A stretch of DNA of 58,332 nt from Bifidobacterium simiiventris (GTDB taxonomy: Bacteria > Actinomycetota > Actinomycetes > Actinomycetales > Bifidobacteriaceae). Both the position numbers and the translations under genes were made by a program. The notes under the pieces are model-generated. The model saw only the letters and a list, made by a program, of their open reading frames with translations. It was not told where the DNA came from and did no database searches. Of the stretch, positions 38,537 through 48,229 are shown piece by piece (positions within the stretch are counted from its first letter, which is position 1; the number at the start of each line of letters is the position of its first letter). The DNA lies in NCBI RefSeq assembly GCF_019331715.1, contig NZ_JAHBBG010000014.1, forward strand, positions 1 through 58,332, written 5' to 3'.

Positions 38537-38917
38537 ATGTTGCAGATGCGCGTATATAAGGAGATCGCCAATGTTGAGGCGAAGGTGATGTGGGGGCTGA
38601 GCTGGCGCCAACTGGCGGCCGCCGCGTGCATGCTCGTTCTGGGCGGAGGTGAGGCGGCGTTGTTCTGGTCGTTGGGACTGTCCGATCTGGGGTCGTATCT
38701 GCTGTTTGCGGTTTGCCTGCCGTTCGCGCTGTGGGGTTGGTGGCGTCCGAAGGGGCTGAAGCCGGAACGGTATCTGGGATACATGCTGCGCCAGCGTTTC
38801 GGGCCGAAGGTCTATTTGCTTGAATCCTATGTTCCCGCGAGGTTTCCCGGCAAACCGTCGTTGAGGGAGAAGACCCGTAGACGAATCAAGGGAAGGAAGG
38901 CACGTCGTCATGTCTGA
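38537..38917 (+). CDS. PrgI-family conjugation membrane protein
   Basis: 126 residues. A short N-terminal strand (VYKEIANVEAKVMWGLSWRQ), two hydrophobic helices (about 28-65) and a basic C-terminus form the PrgI pattern. PrgI-type proteins are VirB3-like and bind the VirB4 ATPase. The gene overlaps the VirB4 start by eight bases. Confidence 0.85.
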   Translation: MLQMRVYKEIANVEAKVMWGLSWRQLAAAACMLVLGGGEAALFWSLGLSDLGSYLLFAVCLPFALWGWWRPKGLKPERYLGYMLRQRFGPKVYLLESYVPARFPGKPSLREKTRRRIKGRKARRHV

Positions 38918-41306
38918 CATCAGTGGCAGCAAGGCGGTCAAAGGCAACGGTAAGCGACATGGAAAGGCCGGGAACAGGCGGTCCGGGAATCGTCGCATGC
39001 CTCGTTCGTCGAAGGAGCTGCTTGGCTATGATTCGATGCTGTCCAATGGCATCGTGTTCCTCGGCGGCGACCGGTGGAGCGTGTCGCTGCGGATCAGCGA
39101 CATCAATTATCAGGTCGCGACCCAGGATCAGCAGCTGGATGTCGTGGACCGGTGGGGGCGTTTCCTGAATTCGATCGGTGAGAACATGGGAGTCCAGATC
39201 ACGGTCGCCACGCGCATGCTGGATCCCGAGGAGGTGACGCGCAGTATCGCCATGCCGCTTCGGAGCGATGCGTTGGATGGACTGCGCGGGGACTTCAACC
39301 GCAATGTGCGTCGGCGTCTCGCCGGCCGTTCGCAGGGCGCGGTGACGGACAAGTATCTGACGTTGACGTTGCGTGAGCGGGACGGGGAGCGTGCGGTCAC
39401 GCTGCTGAACCGTGCCGCGTTGCGTGCCACGGCGCAGCTGCGGTCGGTGGGCGGCTGCGTCGGTGTCCGCTTGGATCGGCAGTCGCGTCTGGCGGTGCTG
39501 CACGGGATGCTGCGGCACGGTGTCCGGTTCTCGTTCACCGAGGATGGTTTCCTGAAATCGCATGGCATGTCCACGAAGGATTATGTGGCCCCGTTCGCCG
39601 TGGACGTGTCGGATCGCCGTCGGCTCCGGTTGAGCTCGGGCACCACGGAAGTATGGCATCAGTGTCTTTTGGTGCGTGATTTCCCGGATTATCTGAGCGA
39701 TCAGCTGGTGTCGTCCATCACGGACATCAAGGCGGACATCACGGTCGGCATCCATCTGTCCCCGCGGGGTAAGGCCGAGGGGTTGAAGCTCGTGAACCGG
39801 ACGATCGCCGAAATGGATATGCAGGCCATCGACGAGCGGCGCAAGAACCGCAAACAGCATCTACCCGAGGACATGCTGCCTCATGAGCTGCAGGAATCCA
39901 TGACTCAGGCGGGTGAGCTGCGTGATGATCTGGAGCATAACGGCGACCGGCTGGTGGATTCCCTCATGATCGTGGACGTGTCGGCGGGCAGTCGCGAGCA
40001 ACTGGACCAGACGGTTCGTGACGTGACGGCCGCAATCGATGGGCAGTCGTGTGTGGCCGAGACCTTGGCCTACATGCAGGTGGAGGGGCTGAACGCCGTA
40101 CTGCCGTTGGGGAATCCCCTGCCGCCGATGCGTCGCACGTTGACCACATCGAGCGCGGCGATTCTGGTGCCGTTCACGTCGCAGGAACTGTTCGAGCCGG
40201 GCGGGGTGTTCCATGGGGCGAACGCCCGCACCGGCAATCCCGTGGTCATCGACCGTACGAAAGGCATGAACGGCAACGGATTCGTTTTGGGTACGACCGG
40301 TTCGGGCAAGAGCCAGGCGGCGAAGAACGAGATAACCCAGATCTATCTGACCCGTCCGGACGATGATCTGATCGTCATCGACCCGGAACGTGAGTTCACG
40401 CCGTTGTGCACCGGTCTTGGCGGCGAGCGAGTCGAGATCGGGGAATCGTCTCGCGCGCATATCAACGCTTTGGATATCGAGTATGAGGATGATTCCGAGG
40501 GTGATCCGATCCGGTCGAAATGTGCGAGCGTGCTGAACATGCTCGGCGTGCTGATCGGCGGACAGGACGGCATCGACCGCATGCAGCGCAGTCTGATCGA
40601 CCGTACGGTCATCGGCATGTATCGCGAGGTGCGGGAGCATCCAGAACTGGGCATGCCCACGCTCGTCACCCTGCATGACCGTCTCGCGGCTTTGAATGAG
40701 CCAGGTGCCCGTGATGCGGCACGAGCATTGGAGATCTACGCGACCGGCAGTCTGAACGCCTTCGCCCATGCCACCGATGTGAATACGTCCAGCCGGTTCC
40801 TGGTCTATGACGTTTCCGGTCTGGGAGCGGAGTTGCGCACATTCGGTATGCTCGTCGTTCTGGATCAGATTTGGAACCGGGTCGTCAGGAATCGCCGTCT
40901 CGGCCGGCGCACCTGGCTGTGGGTGGACGAGTTCCATCTGCTGTTCTCGAACCGGTATGCGGCCGAATACTTCCTGCGCCTGTACAAGCGCGCCCGTAAA
41001 TGGGGTTTGTGCCCCACCGGCATTACGCAGAACATCGAGGAGCTGCTGGCCAACCAGGATGCGCGTCTGATGCTCGCGAACAGCGACTTCCTGTTGCTGC
41101 TGAACCAGACCGCCACGGATGCCGACGCCTTGTGCGAGCTGCTGAAGCTGTCCGATGAGCAGCGGGCGTTCTTCACCGGGGTGCAGCCCGGTCAGGGCAT
41201 GGCCAAGAGCGGCACTGCGTTCATACCGTTCGATGGGCGTATCGATGCCGATAGTCTGCTTTACCGGTTGTATACCACGAAATTCGAGGATCGGAAGCCC
41301 GAATGA
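38910..41306 (+). CDS. virB4: VirB4-family T4SS ATPase
   Basis: 798 residues. The Walker A GTTGSGKS is at about 461-468, and WLWVDEFHLLFS gives Walker B at about 669. The N-terminal half is the VirB4-specific membrane-interacting region. This is the motor of the conjugative channel. It starts eight bases inside prgI and its stop overlaps the next start (ATGA), so translation is coupled. No internal stop or motif loss is seen. Confidence 0.92.
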   Translation: MSDISGSKAVKGNGKRHGKAGNRRSGNRRMPRSSKELLGYDSMLSNGIVFLGGDRWSVSLRISDINYQVATQDQQLDVVDRWGRFLNSIGENMGVQITVATRMLDPEEVTRSIAMPLRSDALDGLRGDFNRNVRRRLAGRSQGAVTDKYLTLTLRERDGERAVTLLNRAALRATAQLRSVGGCVGVRLDRQSRLAVLHGMLRHGVRFSFTEDGFLKSHGMSTKDYVAPFAVDVSDRRRLRLSSGTTEVWHQCLLVRDFPDYLSDQLVSSITDIKADITVGIHLSPRGKAEGLKLVNRTIAEMDMQAIDERRKNRKQHLPEDMLPHELQESMTQAGELRDDLEHNGDRLVDSLMIVDVSAGSREQLDQTVRDVTAAIDGQSCVAETLAYMQVEGLNAVLPLGNPLPPMRRTLTTSSAAILVPFTSQELFEPGGVFHGANARTGNPVVIDRTKGMNGNGFVLGTTGSGKSQAAKNEITQIYLTRPDDDLIVIDPEREFTPLCTGLGGERVEIGESSRAHINALDIEYEDDSEGDPIRSKCASVLNMLGVLIGGQDGIDRMQRSLIDRTVIGMYREVREHPELGMPTLVTLHDRLAALNEPGARDAARALEIYATGSLNAFAHATDVNTSSRFLVYDVSGLGAELRTFGMLVVLDQIWNRVVRNRRLGRRTWLWVDEFHLLFSNRYAAEYFLRLYKRARKWGLCPTGITQNIEELLANQDARLMLANSDFLLLLNQTATDADALCELLKLSDEQRAFFTGVQPGQGMAKSGTAFIPFDGRIDADSLLYRLYTTKFEDRKPE

Positions 41307-42895
41307 GACCCGTCACCTCCGACTCATTCCACGCCACGCGCAATCTCGTTCGGCCGAACGGCATGATTCATGGTTTGAAAGTCCGTCATGTTAATGGACT
41401 CTTCCATGGCCCAGTGTTGGCCGGGCTGAAACAGCCACGAACCACCATCAGGAACAATCAATCCGAAGTATCGCGCCCGACCGGCATAACAACCGTCAGC
41501 GTTTTGGAACGTGGTGTGAAGGCGACACGGTCCGTGCTTGAATCGCAATCGGCACAGACGGATACCAGAGAGGACGACGACTTGTTGTCACCAATGGTTC
41601 CCGCAAGTCGGATACGCGACGGCGTGACCGGCATTATTCGCACAAGACATGCCGCAAGAGGTTCAACGGCACGTGCCGTGGCAGGAAGAACGGCTTCGGC
41701 TCGCGCCAAACGTGCGAGACATTCCGGCAAGACCGTACGATCGGGTGTCCAGGGGGCCAAATCCGCTGCCAGAGCTTCGACGCAGGTTGCACGACAGGTC
41801 ACACAGGCGGTTTCTCGGACTATGACGGCGGTGAAGGCCGGTGTCGCGGCATCGGCATCAGCTGCGGTCAGCATTCCATTTCTATTGGGCACGGCGGCGG
41901 TGCTGATGGTCTTCAGCCTGCTGCTGTGGTTCATACCCACCGTTGCCGTCGGAGATGACGGAGGTTGCGAGGCCAGTGTGATCGAGGTCCCGGACGAGGC
42001 GAAGCCATGGGTAAGCGAGGCGGCCCGATCGAGCGGATTGAGCGCGGATTTCATCGCGGCGATCATGAAGCAGGAATCCGGTTTCCGACCGGATGCGTAT
42101 GCCGACGACAGCAACGGCGGAACATGGGGATTGCTGCAGATGAACAGGAGCGTATGGCGCGGCGTGCATCCCGAAGGTGCCGATCAGACACCACCTGAAG
42201 GCATCACCGAGCCCATGGTCCACGCCCATTACGGCGGCATGTATCTGAAAAACCGCTTGGAAGGCGTCAAACAGCTCAAGGCCAAGCACCCGGGCATGCC
42301 GTTCGCCGAACTTGACGACCTGACGGCTTTGGTCATCGCCCATAACGCGGGCGAAGGCAACCTCATGAGGTACCCGGATATTCCCAACATCACCAAACGG
42401 TATCTCGACAACGTGAAGCCGGCGATTGATGCGGGAGGCGGCTGTTCGGCCACGGCAGGACGAACCATCGGCAAGCTCACGCCACCGTTGGTCATGCAGT
42501 CTGGCACGCTGAACGTGGATGTGGCGGCGACCGGCACGCCCGTGGGCAAGATCACCACCTATGAGACCGGCCAATGCACATGGTGGGCGGCCGCTCGCCG
42601 ATTGCAGATCGGCAAACCGGTGGACGGATACATGGGCGACGGCTGGATGTGGGCGTCAAGCGCCAGAAAATTCGGATATCCAACGGGCGGCGGCATACAG
42701 CTCGGTGACGTGGCAAGCTTCGCCAAAGGCTATCTCGGCGCAAGCGCCGATTATGGACACGTCGCCATCGTCGAGGAAATCAAGGACGACGGAAGCATTG
42801 TTGTCAGCGAATCCGGCGGCGGCCTCCCATACGCATGGCTCAGGACCCTTACCAAAGAGCAGGCCAACAATCCCAGCATCACTTACATCCACTAA
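41303..42895 (+). CDS. PrgK-like bifunctional peptidoglycan hydrolase (SLT + CHAP)
   Basis: 530 residues. An Arg/Ala-rich cytoplasmic N-terminus (1-185) precedes one membrane span (about 190-217). Next is a lysozyme-like transglycosylase domain with the catalytic Glu in AAIMKQESGFRP and the GTWGLLQMN motif. The C-terminal CHAP domain follows (about 415-530), with Cys in TGQCTWWAAAR and His in DYGHVAIVEE. Such enzymes open the wall for the conjugation channel. It is encoded directly after VirB4, as in other Gram-positive systems. Confidence 0.88.
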   Translation: MRPVTSDSFHATRNLVRPNGMIHGLKVRHVNGLFHGPVLAGLKQPRTTIRNNQSEVSRPTGITTVSVLERGVKATRSVLESQSAQTDTREDDDLLSPMVPASRIRDGVTGIIRTRHAARGSTARAVAGRTASARAKRARHSGKTVRSGVQGAKSAARASTQVARQVTQAVSRTMTAVKAGVAASASAAVSIPFLLGTAAVLMVFSLLLWFIPTVAVGDDGGCEASVIEVPDEAKPWVSEAARSSGLSADFIAAIMKQESGFRPDAYADDSNGGTWGLLQMNRSVWRGVHPEGADQTPPEGITEPMVHAHYGGMYLKNRLEGVKQLKAKHPGMPFAELDDLTALVIAHNAGEGNLMRYPDIPNITKRYLDNVKPAIDAGGGCSATAGRTIGKLTPPLVMQSGTLNVDVAATGTPVGKITTYETGQCTWWAAARRLQIGKPVDGYMGDGWMWASSARKFGYPTGGGIQLGDVASFAKGYLGASADYGHVAIVEEIKDDGSIVVSESGGGLPYAWLRTLTKEQANNPSITYIH

Positions 42896-42916
42896 TCCTG
42901 AGGGAAAGAAGGAATC

Positions 42917-44155
42917 ATGCGTCGCATCAATTCCAAACTTGATTCGTACGAGCTTGCCGATTTGATGAGTGATTCTGACAACTGGGATCTTCTTGCGCAA
43001 ATCCACGATCATCCCAGTACATGGCCGGAACTCGGCCAGTGGGCTGCGCATGCCATCGCACACCCCGAAACCGCTGGGGCCCCACCGGAACCGCTGCCAG
43101 ACAGAAAACCCAAACATCGGCTGCTGCCCATCACACCCATCATCGACGATGAGCTGCCTCGCGATATACGGAACAACAGCACTCCCGTATCCAAGCCTGA
43201 CAAACGGACGGGAACGACGATAGACACACCAATTAGGGTCGGGGAACATGTCGAGGATGATGTGTCCTTGGCGGAATTATCGGCTGACGACGCGGATGAG
43301 GTAGCCGTTCATCGGCATATCCCCTTTACCCGCATCGCCGGCATTATGCTCGCTCTGGTCACCGTAACGGGATTAGCCACAGGCCTTGTCATGGCGAAGA
43401 GGAACTACGACCATCGGGAAGCGCTCACGTCATGCAATCACGCAATCGAGCAATCTGACATAGTGAGGATTGAATGGGACAAGGCATTGAAACAGGCGGA
43501 ACCATATGCGAAGCTCCAGGATAAAGACGTGCAGGATCCCAAATCTTTGGAACTGCTCGGCAAAATCATGCAATATCAGCCATCGGTCTCAACGGAGAAT
43601 TGCGATCCGAGTCTGACGGCCGACCGTCTCGATCGCACTCGTGCGGAAACAGAGAAAGCTAACAGCCAGCTCAGAATCCAGACCAGGAACCTGCATGACA
43701 CAGTTGACACGGTCAAGGCATCACAGGAACAACAACGGATTGACAACGCACAGAACGTACTGAGCCAAACCATTGAAAACGCCGATAGGCTCTACAAAGA
43801 ATCCGAGAACAAGGTCAGAGACGACAACACCCGTGCACGGCTCAGTGAGCAGATTACCCGTGCACGACTCATGATGCGCGACCATCAGGATCTTGATGTC
43901 TATAACAGAACCATCCAGGACCTCAACGAAGTCATGCAAATCGTCCGGGATTCCATGACGGCTGTAAAGAACGAGGAAATATCTGATGCGGGCCGTTCGG
44001 ATGAATCCACACAACCGGGATCGGATTCCCAGTCATCGAACCGACAGCCCGCACCATCATCGGAAGATTTATCCCCGTCAGTCACGCACGGCAATTCCAC
44101 CTGGGATGTGCCTGGACAATCAGTAACCCCCTCATTCCCCGATCGATTAGGCTAG
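42917..44155 (+). CDS. Single-span membrane protein with long coiled coil
   Basis: 412 residues. The N-terminal 55 residues ([20 protein letters not shown], then [20 protein letters not shown]) resemble the short helical repeat found at the N-terminus of many bifidobacterial membrane proteins. One span lies at about 139-160. A long heptad-like region follows (about 220-350), then a Ser-rich tail. It is probably a structural or signalling part of the transfer apparatus. No named family is recognised. It is the last gene of the block, 21 bases after the hydrolase. Confidence 0.6.
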   Translation: MRRINSKLDSYELADLMSDSDNWDLLAQIHDHPSTWPELGQWAAHAIAHPETAGAPPEPLPDRKPKHRLLPITPIIDDELPRDIRNNSTPVSKPDKRTGTTIDTPIRVGEHVEDDVSLAELSADDADEVAVHRHIPFTRIAGIMLALVTVTGLATGLVMAKRNYDHREALTSCNHAIEQSDIVRIEWDKALKQAEPYAKLQDKDVQDPKSLELLGKIMQYQPSVSTENCDPSLTADRLDRTRAETEKANSQLRIQTRNLHDTVDTVKASQEQQRIDNAQNVLSQTIENADRLYKESENKVRDDNTRARLSEQITRARLMMRDHQDLDVYNRTIQDLNEVMQIVRDSMTAVKNEEISDAGRSDESTQPGSDSQSSNRQPAPSSEDLSPSVTHGNSTWDVPGQSVTPSFPDRLG

Positions 44156-44281
44156 CGCCGCCTTTGAAAAAGGGCAGGAGATAGTGTGGCGGTATATGCC
44201 GAGTTCTCGGGCTAGTCAGTTTGGATGACGCGTCTCCAAAGATGAGGAGGACACCCAGCCGGCATGAGAACCAGAGAGGAT

Positions 44282-44652
44282 GAAACGACTGTCGTTCATA
44301 CCTTTGAGAACAAAGTAGCCGCTGCCCAGATTGATAGCGGTAGAATCAGATACACCCTTGGTGATATCGATTAATTCCACACTGGCAATATCAACCTTCC
44401 TGTCGCAACACTTGTAATTCTTGATGAGCCAATCGTGCTGGTTGACACAATAGCTGAAAGTTCAATGTTTGAGGCAATGCCTCAATTGAATCAGAATATG
44501 ACCACGGTAATCATCGCTCACAGGTTTACAACCATTCATATGCAGATAAAATCACTGTTATTAAAGATGATACTGTTCATACGATTGTCAGATGCGCGGA
44601 GTTACCCAAACAATCAGAGTTTTATCGAAAGATGTTTCATGCACAGGTTTAA
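44282..44652 (+). pseudogene. Bacteriocin-exporter-type ABC ATPase, frameshifted remnant
   Basis: The plus strand carries pieces of an ABC exporter nucleotide-binding domain in different frames. TFENKVAA lies at about 44300. VATLVILDEP (Walker B) starts near 44400. TTVIIAHRFTTI (H-loop) is near 44500. After a frame change come ADKITVIKDDTVH and EFYRKMFHAQV, ending at the TAA 44650-44652. Walker A and the signature are lost. DNA is AT-rich, unlike the flanking secretion genes, suggesting a Firmicutes origin. Confidence 0.65.
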
Positions 44653-45066
44653 TATAGCGATTTCCGAACAGATTATTTTGTTTAAATAAATGCGGCGAAG
44701 AATAGCGACAGACAAGTAGCGTTTCTCGCTTAGTATAGATGATTCGGATATTGAGCCCACACAACCAGACGCGAACAACAAAGACAGCAGAGACCATTTC
44801 TAAAAGAATTCTTTATCACAGCATAAACCATGCAGGAATACGGATCAGAAGCAAACTTCAATCCTTCTAAATATGCTTTAATGCGATTCATCGGTTCAAT
44901 GGTCTGGGTTGTTTATTTATTACTGGAATCCGCATTCCGCCAATAGCAATAACATTAGGTGGTAAAAATTAAATGTGATCATGGATGACGATAGACATCT
45001 ATCGCTGTTAAGGTAAATTGGTTATTTATCATATATATACCAACGACAGACTTTAATATACTCGCA
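44653..45066. other. AT-rich non-coding stretch
   Basis: 414 bases with frequent stops in all frames and no recognisable product. It separates the ABC remnant from the end of the bacteriocin-like operon and is probably decayed DNA. Confidence 0.5.
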
Positions 45067-45855
45067 TCACCTAATATCCCTATAATTCAACGTTGCACAC
45101 GCTATTCCAATTGCAATCAATAAGTAAACTAGAGCAATCACACCGCTAAACAAAGGGCTGATAATTGGTTCAGGCTCCAATATGGCAGTGCCTGCAATAG
45201 ATGGTATCCATGTACTCAATGTTTGAGATGCAGGTAAATTAGCAACCACAATGGGAAGGAGATAATACAAGGCAATGTAAGACGCCGCACCTTTCCCCAC
45301 TGAATCAACGGCTACGCATAGTGAGGCGGCAATAAGCATACGCCCGGTAAGTATCAGGGCCACGGGAAGACATAAGAGCAGCGATGTGGACAACGGAGAG
45401 GGCCATGCTTGCGATGGTACGACGGGGCCGAGGATGAGCCGAGAGGTACCAGTTGCGGTAAGTCCTCCGGTTGCGGCCATAATAAAACCAACAATAGCGA
45501 TATCGACACATAAGATTAGAAACAGTCGCGTTCGCTTCGGTTCAATCAGGAACAGCGGAATGGCTGTGGACGTATTGAGCAGGACACGGACGGATAGCAG
45601 TGCCGCGATGATTGCCAAGGGCTCGGCCATGGGCATAACCGCACCGGCGATGCTCGGCCCCAATCCTTCGAGCGTGGCGAAGCCATCGAGTTTGGAGCTG
45701 GAGGAGAGCATGAGCCGGACGGAGGCGCTAGTCAACGCGGCGAACGCGGCGAACGCCAGCGGCAGCCCAACCCATGCCGCGAGGGTTGCCGGCCGGCATA
45801 CCACATAACGTATGAGCAGCATCATGCGTTGCAAATCCCGTGTACCCCCGTTCAT
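45067..45855 (-). CDS. ABC-2-type permease of the bacteriocin-like operon
   Basis: 262 residues with about six membrane helices and no soluble domain. It is encoded immediately after, and overlapping by four bases, the ABC ATPase gene, so the two should form one transporter. In circular-bacteriocin clusters, accessory ABC permeases contribute to export and self-immunity. It is the last gene of the five-gene operon. No family-specific residue signature is visible, so the assignment rests on topology and coupling. Confidence 0.7.
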   Translation of the reverse strand: MNGGTRDLQRMMLLIRYVVCRPATLAAWVGLPLAFAAFAALTSASVRLMLSSSSKLDGFATLEGLGPSIAGAVMPMAEPLAIIAALLSVRVLLNTSTAIPLFLIEPKRTRLFLILCVDIAIVGFIMAATGGLTATGTSRLILGPVVPSQAWPSPLSTSLLLCLPVALILTGRMLIAASLCVAVDSVGKGAASYIALYYLLPIVVANLPASQTLSTWIPSIAGTAILEPEPIISPLFSGVIALVYLLIAIGIACATLNYRDIR

Positions 45856-46793
45856 GACGTGTGGCTCTTTACTGAAGACCGGTTGATTATGCTAGTCATT
45901 ACTTCGCGAAGCGTCGGTTCGGCGCGATTGAGCTGAACCAATGGAGCCTCACATCTGGCTGCGGTTGCGAATACAGTATCTTCATCCGTCCGTCGTGCCA
46001 AATACAAGTCATTCTTTAGGGCGCGAAGATCGGCCCCCATTCCCATCAGATCATTCAGGGCCGCGGCCTTTCTGCTCACATCTACGCCGTTTGCAAAGCG
46101 GAATATGATTCCAGCCCCGTCGCTGTTGTCGTTAATGACTTGCTCGATTGGCCCGCAACCCATTTGCCGACCATGCATGACAATCAGGACATGGGTGGCT
46201 ATGCGTTGCAGTTCTTCAATCTCATGAGCTGCCAAAATAACGGTTCTGTCGGACTCGGCCCATTGTTTCAATGAATCATGCAGCCAAAGTCTTCCTTCGA
46301 TATCCAATCCATTGAATGGCTCGTCCAATACAAGTATCGGTGCGTCGGAGAGCATCGCGCAAGCAACGCCCAGTCGTTGTCTCATACCTGTGGAATACCC
46401 CCTAATCCGGACTTTCGGCCAATGATCCAGACTACAGGCACGCAGCACGCGGCGAACGCGACGACGCACGTTATGCAATCCCTGCATGCCGGCCATAAAC
46501 GTCAGATACTCACGGCTGGTCATCGACTCATCCCCCAATCGCCCACCTAGGAATACACCCACTTGCAAGCCCGGATGCTCCAACTGCCGATACGGTCGGC
46601 CCATAACCAGTGCACGACCTTGGCTGGGAGAGGCTAGGCCGAGCAGCATGCGTAGCGTGGTGGACTTACCTGCACCATTCGACCCCGCCACGGCCAATAC
46701 TTGCCCCGGCCAAACCTCAAAATCAATCGGACCTACCACCGGCCCGGATACATATCGTTTAGTCAATCCATGAACTTCAACCACGGCGTCCAC
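45852..46793 (-). CDS. ABC transporter ATPase of the bacteriocin-like operon
   Basis: 313 residues. Walker A is AGSNGAGKSTT, the signature is GYSTGMRQRLG, Walker B is ILVLDEPFNGLD and the H-loop is ILAAHEIEEL. The layout (a 220-residue ATPase plus about 90 C-terminal residues) is that of ABC-2 drug/peptide exporters such as BcrA-type. It overlaps the upstream membrane gene by 17 bases and the downstream permease by four. It powers export or immunity of the putative bacteriocin, by inference. Confidence 0.88.
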   Translation of the reverse strand: MDAVVEVHGLTKRYVSGPVVGPIDFEVWPGQVLAVAGSNGAGKSTTLRMLLGLASPSQGRALVMGRPYRQLEHPGLQVGVFLGGRLGDESMTSREYLTFMAGMQGLHNVRRRVRRVLRACSLDHWPKVRIRGYSTGMRQRLGVACAMLSDAPILVLDEPFNGLDIEGRLWLHDSLKQWAESDRTVILAAHEIEELQRIATHVLIVMHGRQMGCGPIEQVINDNSDGAGIIFRFANGVDVSRKAAALNDLMGMGADLRALKNDLYLARRTDEDTVFATAARCEAPLVQLNRAEPTLREVMTSIINRSSVKSHTS

Positions 46794-47313
46794 GAAGACC
46801 TCCTATACGGCGAATCATGCTGTCGGACGTGGTTGTTTCTTCAACGGGATTGATGTCGCACCTGTCCAAATGATCATTAGCCGTATCATCTGGGGAGGGG
46901 CTCTCTGGCTTCTCCTCCAACCGAACAATCCCTTTGCGCTGGTCTGCTAGCTCATGTACAAGATAAATTACGAATGGCACATACAACAAGCTGCATACCA
47001 TCGATATAATCATCCATGCGAACTGGCGTCGCGCCCACTGCCGATATGCCAACACCAGCCAAACCGCCGAGCATGACCATTGGAACACCGTTACCGGTAC
47101 GACAGCCGGTGGCGTAGACGGTACCCCTGCCAACAGGTTCGTGAATACCTCACGCGCATATTCACCATACGCGGGCAACGCCACAGCTTCCGCCACGCCG
47201 AGCCATATGATTAATACTGCGGCCAATACTAAATACCACCAATTCAAAGTGATGCAGCGCCAGGCGGCAATGCGCCACTTCAAGGACTCAAACCAGACTG
47301 ACAGGCGAATCAT
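46777..47313 (-). CDS. Polytopic membrane protein of the bacteriocin-like operon
   Basis: 178 residues. Three hydrophobic segments (about 26-45, 70-90 and 100-125) precede an acidic, polar C-terminal tail of about 50 residues. AAGGAG four bases before the ATG at 47313 chooses MIRLSVWF as the start over longer upstream frames. Position between the DUF95 gene and the ATPase suggests a processing, export or immunity role. No family is recognised. Confidence 0.65.
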   Translation of the reverse strand: MIRLSVWFESLKWRIAAWRCITLNWWYLVLAAVLIIWLGVAEAVALPAYGEYAREVFTNLLAGVPSTPPAVVPVTVFQWSCSAVWLVLAYRQWARRQFAWMIISMVCSLLYVPFVIYLVHELADQRKGIVRLEEKPESPSPDDTANDHLDRCDINPVEETTTSDSMIRRIGGLRGRRG

Positions 47314-47321
47314 GATGCTCC

Positions 47322-47843
47322 TTAAATATGAGATATATATGTCTCTATGATTGCAGCCCAAAAAAGCGAGAACCATGAAATAAAAACCACAAACAAGGAC
47401 AATAAAGTGGCATTATCTATGCTAATATCCCGCTTTCGATTGTTCTGCAAGAAACAAAATTCATAGTGCGTAATAGTCAAAGCAATGCCAGATATGGTGA
47501 TCAGCGCAAAGCATTCAAAGAAAAGATGAGGGACTACTGCGGTCAATAATTTACCTCCTTGGTCTTGAAATAAATACTGAGCCGCACTCCATCCAAAAGA
47601 ACTATAATTAATAACTAATACAATAGTTGTAGGAATGGAGAATAGAAATCCTCCAAATAATAGTATTAGCCATACCTTAGTATTGTTCCATAGTAGTTCA
47701 TGAAGATATATCTTCGGAATTATGGCCCTGCTCAAAGGATACGGACGTAACTTGGCTAAAAATACGCCAACCAGAAATGCTGCTAAGGAAATCCCAAGGA
47801 CGCAACGCGTCTTAGTGAGAAATAGCTTCAAGAATCCCGTCAT
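47322..47843 (-). CDS. SpoIIM/DUF95-family membrane protein
   Basis: 173 residues with about five membrane helices. The DUF95 hallmarks are visible: LWNNTKVWLILLFGG, then a loop region, then VVPHLFFECFALITISGIAL, matching the family's NN...G and H-x-x-x-E pattern. A DUF95 protein is the most consistent accessory protein of known circular-bacteriocin clusters, where it is needed for production. GGAGGAGG precedes the ATG at 47843. It starts 39 bases after the putative precursor's stop. Confidence 0.75.
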   Translation of the reverse strand: MTGFLKLFLTKTRCVLGISLAAFLVGVFLAKLRPYPLSRAIIPKIYLHELLWNNTKVWLILLFGGFLFSIPTTIVLVINYSSFGWSAAQYLFQDQGGKLLTAVVPHLFFECFALITISGIALTITHYEFCFLQNNRKRDISIDNATLLSLFVVFISWFSLFWAAIIETYISHI

Positions 47844-47882
47844 ACCTCCTCCTCCGCAGGGCCATAATATCCAATCAATGAA

Positions 47883-48176
47883 TCACCATGCCGCAGCGCC
47901 CGAAGTCCCCAAGGTGCCAATCATGGACTGGATGGTGGAAGTGAGCGGCGCAGCTGCAGGGAAAATCATTCCCACCGCAGCCGATCCAAGCCAAGCTACA
48001 GCGACAATGGCGGTAGCTGCCGCACTCCCAATTCCCAATACCGCCATCAGAGAAGCAACCAGCGGAATAACAAAAGGAGTGACGAACACTGCCGCAAAAG
48101 CGACTGCCACACTTGCCATCTGCCGATTTCCCTTATTGCAAGACGTACCGCGAGCATTATTTTCATACCTAGACAT
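47883..48176 (-). CDS. Putative circular-bacteriocin precursor
   Basis: 97 residues starting MSRYENNARGTS. The first 19 residues are polar and could be a leader ending near NRQ. The remaining 78 are almost wholly hydrophobic and Ala/Val/Ile/Gly-rich, with helical blocks such as ATAIVAVAWLGSAAVGMIF, and end GAAAW. A short leader, a 60-80-residue helical hydrophobic core and an aromatic final residue match circular bacteriocins (AS-48 ends in Trp). GGGAG spaced six bases favours ATG 48176 over 48179. The leader cut site cannot be fixed from sequence. Confidence 0.65.
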   Translation of the reverse strand: MSRYENNARGTSCNKGNRQMASVAVAFAAVFVTPFVIPLVASLMAVLGIGSAAATAIVAVAWLGSAAVGMIFPAAAPLTSTIQSMIGTLGTSGAAAW

Positions 48177-48198
48177 CATTGTCTCCCTTGAATAGTAT

Positions 48199-48229
48199 GG
48201 GCAAATATTATTTTTTGGGCAAATTATAT
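48199..48229 (-). promoter_or_regulatory. Promoter and direct-repeat operator of the bacteriocin-like operon
   Basis: Read on the minus strand, TATAAT (48228-48223) is a consensus -10, about 47 bases before the precursor start. Two TTTGCCCA copies (ending at 48216 and 48198) are spaced 18 bases apart, one touching the -10 and one in the leader. That placement suggests a repressor site. The -35 is weak. Confidence 0.5.

Noticed and set aside
44282..44652. Intact ABC exporter gene
   Set aside because: Walker A and signature are missing and a frame change is needed to join the fragments.
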